From Benincasa hispida (taxonomy: Eukaryota > Streptophyta > Magnoliopsida > Cucurbitales > Cucurbitaceae), in assembly GCF_009727055.1 (NCBI RefSeq), contig NC_052354.1, positions 51,196,002-51,260,001 of the forward strand: a stretch of DNA of 64,000 nucleotides. Direction: 5' to 3'. How positions within the stretch are numbered: position 1 is the first letter of the stretch; every line of letters begins with the position of its first letter. Position numbers and translations under genes: made by a program. A model generated the notes under the pieces. That model was given only the letters and a program-made list of their open reading frames with translations, did not search any database and was not told where the DNA came from. Shown here piece by piece: positions 57,615 to 64,000 of this stretch.

Positions 57615-59858
57615 TGTTTACACCCCGACATTTTTTTTTTATATAATAATGTAATTTCAAGTAACGTTATTATTTGGTAATTTCAATAATTGCTTAGTCG
57701 GAGGCATTTTTTGGAATTTTTGATCTCAAGTATAAATGCGGGAATTTAAGTTTGGCGAGAAAATTATTCAATTTTGAATTTCAATGTGAAAGTTATGGCA
57801 GAAATTAATTTTCCTTTCGAAACGAAAGAATTTATTATAATTATACTTCCTTTTTAGTTAGTTACATTTATTATTTATTTTTTTTTTTTAAAACCCTCAC
57901 CAACCTTTCTTCTCCTTCTTCTTTCTCGCACGCACGGCAACACCACCATCCCTATTTTTCTTTTTCTTTCCTCCCAACATAGCACACCGCGCCTCCATCA
58001 AACCCCACGAACGACTTACGCGCTTCCCCTTTTTTCGAAACCGCTGGAGCATCTGTTCAGTCGACGTGGCCTTCTTAAGATCGACTCGATCCGTTCAAGT
58101 CGGTCTAGGCGCCACGAAGCAGTCAACCTCCTCTTGTGATTCACGAGATCAGCCGTGTCTGCTGATCGTCGAAACTTCGTTACGGTACTCGCTCGCAACT
58201 TTCCGCGTTGTCTCCGTGGATTTGCAGGTCATCGCCAGAGTGTCTCGTACATTCCACATGTCAACTGCGTTCGCCAGATAGTGCAAGAAATTCAGCAACC
58301 CGACAGACCAGTCGCTCGCCGCCCAGTCACCAATAGGGTGACTTTCGAGATCGTCGTTTGCTCGTCGTTTTGTGTGCTGCCATTAATAGAGGGTCGTCGG
58401 AAGACTTATTGGATTTGGGTAAGATTGTGTCTATTTTTTAAATTGGATTTATTACTAAAATGGTGTTTTGCTTCAATCTATCGACATCATTATTTGTTTG
58501 GGCTTTAAAAATCAAGTTTTGGAGAAGCTTGAAGTTAAAAGTGTGCTGTCAAGAGGATTTGGTTTGTGGTTTCGACAAGCTTTTAGGTAAGATTATTGGG
58601 AATTATTTGGTTAATTTGGTTATTGGAACTAAGCACTCTTTTATTAATTGCAATTTGGATTATGTTTAGGCTAATTCAAGATCCATCTAAGCTAGGAGGA
58701 AGATTAATTTGCTTGTCGCTTAGACATAATTTTGACATCGAGGTAAGTAATCTTACCACTGGAACTGCCATGGGCCAGGCTTTAGTTATATGCTAGCATG
58801 GTGAGTGTAATGTTATGGTAAATTGTTAGCATGTTGATATGATAGTATGACCTAAATTAAAGTATGTTCTGGCACAGTTCTGAATTGTTTAAATACAACC
58901 TAAGCACTTGATCGTTAGTAATGTGATGGTATGTGTTTTCATATGTCGACGTATGATCTGCTGGTGTTGAGGCATAGTTGTTAGAATTATGATGTTAAGG
59001 TTTACATGAATGTTGTATAATATGTGATGAGGATATATGTATGTGATGGAGCATGGTACCAATGATTTCATGTATATTTAGAATTATACGGTGTTGATTC
59101 TTTGAACGTTGAGACTGTGTGAATATCCTCATTGATTAGTTAGACGCTCACGTCACCAGTTTTGTGTTTCCTTCGGGATTCAACAGTTTGTGTTTCCATG
59201 TCAGTGCTCGGATTCACCAGTTTGTGTTTCCTTCGGGATTCACCAGTTTGTGTTTCCTTCGGATTCACCAGTTTTTTGTGTTTTGTGTTTTCCGAGGGAT
59301 TCACCAAGATTTTGTGTTTCCTCCATTCACCAGTTTTGTGGGCACTACTTAACTACAATAGGATAGAGACTCAGTCTCTTGTCTGTTTCATGTATTTATG
59401 TGCCATAGGTGGGTATCTGTGAGTACATAGATGCCTAGTCTGACCCCTTGGTGGGTTGACTTACTGGAGATTTCATACTCATCCTTTTCTTAGTGTGATG
59501 TTTCTTGAAAAGGTAAAGATGCACCTGCGATGGAGCAGCGGAATTCGTGATCTTGTCATTGGGACTAGACTTGTTTGCTTCCGCACCTTGAAATTTGAGT
59601 CCTTATTTTCCTCTTAATATTTAGTTTTACTATTTAAATTTATTACTAAGGATTATTTTTTTATATACTTTTGTTAGCTTTTAAGATTTCGGGTACCCTA
59701 ATTAATTTATTTTTAACAATTGCATTTAATAAATGTCTTTTGAACTTTTCTTGTTTAATTAGCATTTATTTCAAATAACTGAGCGTCGTTTTAAATTCTT
59801 TGCATGCATTTATTTTAGTAACGACCTTACCTAAGTCCTAGGGGGTTGGGTCGTTACA
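57615..59858 (+). mobile_element. Solo LTR, 2,244 bp, TSD TTTAC
   Basis: It starts TGTTTACACCCCGACA and ends GGGTTGGGTCGTTACA, with TTTAC on both sides (57610-57614 and 59859-59863). It interrupts LTR copy F, whose sequence is continuous once this segment is ignored. Inside are a CT-rich leader with GC-richer sequence (about 57,890-58,400) and a minisatellite (59,155-59,345). ACACCCCGAC and GGGTCGTTACA ends and a length over 2 kb recall Gypsy/Tekay-type plant LTRs; this last point is inference. The 117-codon frame at 58,155-58,508 has no family resemblance. Confidence 0.85.
59155..59345 (+). repeat. Minisatellite in solo LTR, unit about 28 bp
   Basis: The phrases GATTCACCAGTTTGTG and TTTCCTTCGG repeat about six times with variants (ATTCAACAG, TTTCCGAGGG). 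Translated frames over it are artefacts of the repeat. Confidence 0.8.
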
Positions 59859-61479
59859 TTTACCCTTCAGCTACCTCTGGCTGCTTAAGTACCGATGCTC
59901 CTCTAATGAACAACCTATTTATGGTCCAACCAATAAATAGAAATCCCTCTTGGGCCAATGAGAGGGTCCTTTTGTTTAGGTCCTGGAGACACCACTTAAA
60001 GAAACACTCATCTACTTACCCTCAATGAGGGAAGGAGTGAATTCCATTTTATATAATTATATTCTCAACTCCCTACTCAGTCTCGTCCTCAAAATGGTAG
60101 GCTTATTGGGTCGGAGATCTGGCCATCCTCACCCATGCAAATCAAAGGACGATCTCTCGTGAACAGGAGTTCATAATATACTCAGGATTGAGACTAAGTC
60201 GCCTAGGCCATTCTATTGAAATAGAAACCAAATTAGTCAACGGTGTTACATCTAGTGGTTACTATTTTGCGGTCCAGTCTTTGTAAACTCTTTGCACAGG
60301 ATATCCCCACTCGTGTGTCACCTACACGAACACATTAGATCATATTACGTTTATATCGAATACAAAGTGAGCCTTATCCACAATGTTATCAGGATAAGGT
60401 ACCCAACCTTATCCCTATGCTATAGACCCCTTACGCTAAATTTTGAACATTGATCCTCATATGTCTCCACATACAGTTCAAGACTCATAAGATAGCTTTG
60501 GATGTAGTTTATTGGACTTATGATTATTAAGAAAATTAGACAACAATACAAACAATAACATTTTTTGATTGAACATCTATAACTCTTTATTGATGATGGT
60601 CAATTAATAACATTTACTATCTACGAGTTTTAGGCATAAAACCCAACACTATTAATATTTTTCTAATTTAAAACCTAGGGACTAAATAAAAACTAGACCC
60701 AAAACCTAGAGCTCAAAAATATATTTTTCCCTTTAAAACTAATTATTCAAATACGGTAACTAGTTTTTTTTTTTTTCGTTCATTGTCCTTTAGTGATAAT
60801 CAATTCAGAGTTATATATATATATAACACTAAAAAGTAGTCATAAAAGTCTAAAGATTCAAAATTTTCATCTTTTTCCTCCAAAACCATTTTTTTTATAT
60901 AAATTTAATTACTCTAAGGAATTGTCACTCTTAATGACTATCAATTCTAGTCATAAATTGGTGACACGAAAAAAATTATCATAATAATAAAAAAATCCAA
61001 AAATTTTAATCTTTTTCTGATAAAATTACGCCTTTTTCATTTTCCTATATTTAATGACTCTTTTTTATGGTTATTAATTTGTGACACAAAAAAATTTTCA
61101 TGAAGGTCAAAAATTCTAGAAAACTCCGTTTTTCCCACAAAAAAATGCGTGAAATAATCTTTTATGAATGTTTGTCCACTCTCCCATCCAAATATGCTAT
61201 TGTGCATGTGTCATGGAAAGTATATTTTGTTGTAGTGGATATCTGGTCAATATTTAATTATATATCTGTTATATAAATTCACTTTTTTTACAGATTATAT
61301 ATATATATATATAACTCTTTTGGTTCAACGATATGGTAGAAGAATTCGAATCTTTGACTTCTAGTTATTTGAAAGTATAGGCTTTAGCTAGTTGAATTTT
61401 ATGTTTAAGTTAGCCAAGAACTTGCTTGTAATGTAATATGTATCGGATGATGTGAAGTATAATTAGAAAATTTGGACTT

Positions 61480-61780
61480 TGATTTGGTAATCAGTTGGTT
61501 TTTGGTTTTTGGTTTTTAGATGATGATGTGAAGTATATCGATAAATATACCTATTGTACCTCTAAATTTTTTTACTTTGGTATCTACTTTTTACCATTAT
61601 TTTTAAAATTTAAACTAAGCTCTATTTTAAAAATTAAAAAATGTAGTTTTTTTAAAATTATTTTTATTTTTGAAATTCGATTAAGATTGCACTAATTTTA
61701 GTTAAGAAAAATGTAAACATAGATTGAGAAGAAAAATAATCATAAATTTTAAAAACTAGAAATGATTACGAAATTGACTT
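61480..61780. mobile_element. MITE, TTTGGTAACCATTTT family, degraded
   Basis: From 'gatttggtaatcagttgg' to 'gaaatgattacgaaattgac'. The body contains 'ctctaaatttttttactttgg', 'atctactttttacca' and 'ttttatttttgaaattcg', shared with the copy at 38,005. Confidence 0.65.
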
Positions 61781-62249
61781 TAATAAATTTACCTACAAGA
61801 GAGTAACACTTTTTATCATGAGAGAGAATTTATGAGATGCATGTCAAGTCAAAAAATTAAAAGCTAATAAATAATGACTCAATAAGTTAGAATTAATTAT
61901 TAAGATGGTGGGGATTCCTAATATGACAAGCCACCTTTGAATAGATAAGTTATGGCATGTCAAGAGACAATGAATCATAATATTAGTAAACCAGCTCTAT
62001 CAATTTATTTGACCTAATTTTGAGATGATTAAAATGTTTTAATTATCTAAAGTAAATTTTATTGTAAGAAAATCACGTTTTAAAGGTGTAATTGGAAACT
62101 CAATATTTAAGTAATTTAAACTGATTTTAAAAATGAAAAAAATATGATTAATTTTTTTAAAATCACTTTTAAACAGAAATAATATCTTTTAAAAGGAGGC
62201 TTTTCTTCCCTCTTTTTTTTTTTTTTTTTTTACTACATTTTGTGGCAAC

Positions 62250-62335
62250 ATGAACATATAACTTAACTAGTTAAAGTATATATATATATATATCTTTAAT
62301 TAAGAGGTTGAAGGTTTGAAGCCCTTCATTTTTTA
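62250..62335 (+). mobile_element. tRNA-derived SINE-like fragment
   Basis: A box A-like ATAACTTAACTAGTTAAAG and, after a TA microsatellite, a box B-like GGTTTGAAGCCC occur in tRNA-like spacing. It is too degraded to be a tRNA gene. Confidence 0.4.
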
Positions 62336-62583
62336 CGTAGTGTTTGAACTTTAAAATTGCATAATGGTTAGCATAGTTCATTTTCCGATCAAAGTGTTGA
62401 ATATCATAACTCTTTAGATAATGGGTTTGTAGATTTTCATTTGGTAGATAATAAGAGAAGTAACCATTGTATCTTATAAAATTGTAAAGGTCTATTGATC
62501 TTTCAATGTGAAATCCTCAACATGGCTCCTCAAGATGGTGCATCCTTGACTCACCATCCTTGAATATGAACCAAATGCTAGTT

Positions 62584-62686
62584 TGGGTTTATGAGTTCTG
62601 AATAATATATTAAATAACATGATCAGGTTCTATCTGGGTTTTTATGAGTTCTGGTAATTTATTAAATAACATGATCAGGTTCTATC
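62584..62686 (+). repeat. 51-52 bp tandem duplication
   Basis: Units 62584-62634 and 62635-62686 both run from 'tgggttt' to 'catgatcaggttctatc', with few differences. Confidence 0.88.
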
Positions 62687-63044
62687 TCAAAATCAATTGA
62701 CAATGGGAGGAGTACTCATATATCTTATAATTTAGATTGTGAGATCTCTTGATTTTTCTAATGTGGGATTCTCAATAAATATTAGGATTATAAATTAACT
62801 AGGTTATTTCTTTGCAAAGGGAGGCTACGCATTATGAAATCCCTATTTCAAACCAGATGCAACAGGTATGTTTTGGATTAACATTTGTAAATATAAAGAA
62901 ATATTTTGAAGTGTAACTAAAAATATTTTCAAATACTTACAAAGTCAATCAAAACAAACACTTAATCTAAATGGAAAGTATATATCTTTTTTTTAATTAA
63001 ATTTTAGGATAATTGAATGGTTAACACTTAGGGCTACTAATTAA

Positions 63045-63285
63045 ATGCATAGCAACATTTTTAAAGAATTAAAAATTAGTAAAATCAATCTATGATAGAC
63101 TTTATTACTGATAGACTTCTATTAGCGATAGATTCTAATAACTAATCAACAGACCGCTATTAGTGATATGGTCTTGATAGACTCAAAGAATTGAATCTAA
63201 ATTTTGTTATATTTGCAAATTCTTTTGCATTATCTTATATCTTTAATATTTTAGACTTGATTGCTATATTTACAATATTGCTCCT
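63045..63285. repeat. Dispersed 'tctatcactgatag' repeat, copy 3
   Basis: Phrases 'tatgatagactttattactgatagac', 'ttctattagcgatagatt' and 'ctattagtgatatgg' lie between 'aaaattagtaaaatc' and 'gctatatttacaatattgc'. It is similar in structure to 20,160-20,355. Confidence 0.5.
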
Positions 63286-64000
63286 TAATTTTATTGGGGA
63301 ATAATTTGTAATACATTAGTCTCTCTCGAGTTATATATAGATTTCTTATATTAATAATAAAAATGATAAAGTATGTTTTAATTATTTAATCATAAAATTC
63401 TAAACTTTCAAAGTTTGTACTTAAAAGATCCCAAAACTTTAAAAATGTCATCTTCAACTTTCAATTTTATGTCCAATAAATTCCTTGACATATTAGAAAA
63501 AATTTATCAATTGATCTAATAGGTAAAAAATCGATTTTTGTATGTAATTAAAGCTTAAATTACTTTCAATTTTTTACCAATATACATTCATGAATTTAAT
63601 AAAATGTCGAGAATAGGTTAAGAACCTACTAGACAAAATAATTAATTGCAGATTTAAGGATCTATTATCGGACATAAAATTAGAGTTGATTAGAAACTTT
63701 TAAAGTTGAGACTTATTTGATACATAAAATTGAAATTAAACTGAAAAACTTTTTAAACACTTTTAAAGGTTTGAAGGATGGAAATAGACCATTTGACCTT
63801 TATTTTAATTCACATACCAAATTTCAAAGGTTTTAAATTAGTCAACTAGTTGACCTTTTATATTTAATTAAGATTTAAGTTATTTATTTATTATTAATTA
63901 TTAAGAATATATCTTTCGGTGTACTAAAATTTGTAGCCAACATATACCTATTGAGATATAATCTTATATCATATAGTGTGTTAGAATAAGTTGGGTTGCA

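Larger units (their letters stand above)
57355..60648 (-). mobile_element. TGTTGG-family LTR on minus strand, split (copy F)
   Basis: Read on the minus strand it starts TGTTGGGTTTTATGCC at 60,648 and runs to 59,859. It then continues from 57,614 to about 57,355 ('ggagttataaatacttgtg', 'ggacatagataatatattt', 'gagtttggttaattaatct'). The break is caused by the insertion at 57,615-59,858. Its 3' end is missing. Confidence 0.8.
53002..61237. mobile_element. Possible CACTA-like element ends, 8.2 kb apart
   Basis: CACTATAATAAAAATG at 53,002 and TTTTGTTGTAGTG (inverted CACTACAACAAAA) ending at 61,237 look like CACTA termini. Inside both ends are similar short phrases ('ttagtgattcc', 'gacacacaaaa' on the left; 'taatgactc', 'tgtgacacaaaaaa' on the right), like CACTA subterminal repeats. 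The 3-mers outside (GTA and GAT) do not match, and no transposase is seen between them. The ends may belong to separate relics. Confidence 0.3.
61238..64000. other. AT-rich right end, small repeats only
   Basis: No gene is recognised. It contains a MITE (61,480-61,780), a SINE-like fragment (62,250-62,335), a tandem duplication (62,584-62,686) and a 'gatagac' repeat (63,045-63,285). Nothing is seen from 63,290 to the end. Confidence 0.5.

Noticed and set aside
58016..58508. Overlapping frames of 60-117 codons on both strands in a GC-richer region
   Set aside because: They lie inside the solo LTR (57,615-59,858) and resemble no protein family. The GC content of an LTR leader explains the lack of stops.
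59162..59422. 86-codon frame rich in CFLRDSPVCV repeats
   Set aside because: It is the translation of a 28 bp minisatellite, open in two frames, so not a real protein.

Overview
This is a plant nuclear window. It is AT-rich, its two genes have GT-AG introns, and most of it is transposon debris. Several dispersed repeats resemble families I associate with Cucurbitaceae: short elements with TTTGGTAACCATTTT-type ends, runs of GATAGACTTCTATCA-like sequence, and a roughly 2 kb LTR starting TGTTGGRTTTTATG. A cucurbit is therefore the best guess, but genus and species cannot be read from the sequence.

Only two host genes look intact. The first is a seven-exon prolyl 4-hydroxylase on the + strand (21,897-25,098, 288 aa), which hydroxylates proline in cell-wall and secreted proteins in the ER/Golgi. 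The second is an AT-hook/PPC nuclear protein (AHL family) on the - strand (50,316-49,254, 293 aa, two exons).

The left 26 kb is a decayed tandem array of the prolyl 4-hydroxylase. Copy 1 (about 3,550-6,529) keeps exons 2-7 with good splice sites but has lost the exon that encodes the membrane anchor. Copy 2 (15,616-17,690) keeps only exons 5-7 and carries a lost splice acceptor, a stop and a frameshift. Copy 3 is the intact gene. Sequence upstream of copy 1 (1,480-2,300) recurs at 6,980-9,060, so whole units were duplicated. A 6.5 kb Mutator-like element (9,074-15,617) now sits where the front half of copy 2 should be. It carries a broken MuDRA-type transposase and a broken plant-mobile-domain gene, and a 1,938 bp solo LTR with an AAAAG target duplication is inserted inside the transposase zinc knuckle.

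The middle (27.2-44.0 kb) holds two large retroelements. A Ty1/copia element (27,270-34,860) has its reverse transcriptase region replaced by a mosaic of LTR fragments. A 5'-truncated LINE (39,577-44,032) is split by a Harbinger/Tourist-like element that itself carries a 22 bp minisatellite.

The right part (44-64 kb) contains the AHL gene, AT-rich spacer, two more copies of the TGTTGG LTR family, and a 2,244 bp solo LTR with a TTTAC target duplication inserted into one of them. The repeats give a relative order of events: P4H duplication, then Mutator insertion with deletion, then LTR insertion; and LTR insertion followed by a second LTR insertion.

I found no rRNA, functional tRNA or CRISPR. 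I see no obviously new biochemical system. The most distinctive observations are the nested insertions whose target duplications can be read directly, and copy 1, whose lost anchor exon may be replaced by intron-derived sequence.
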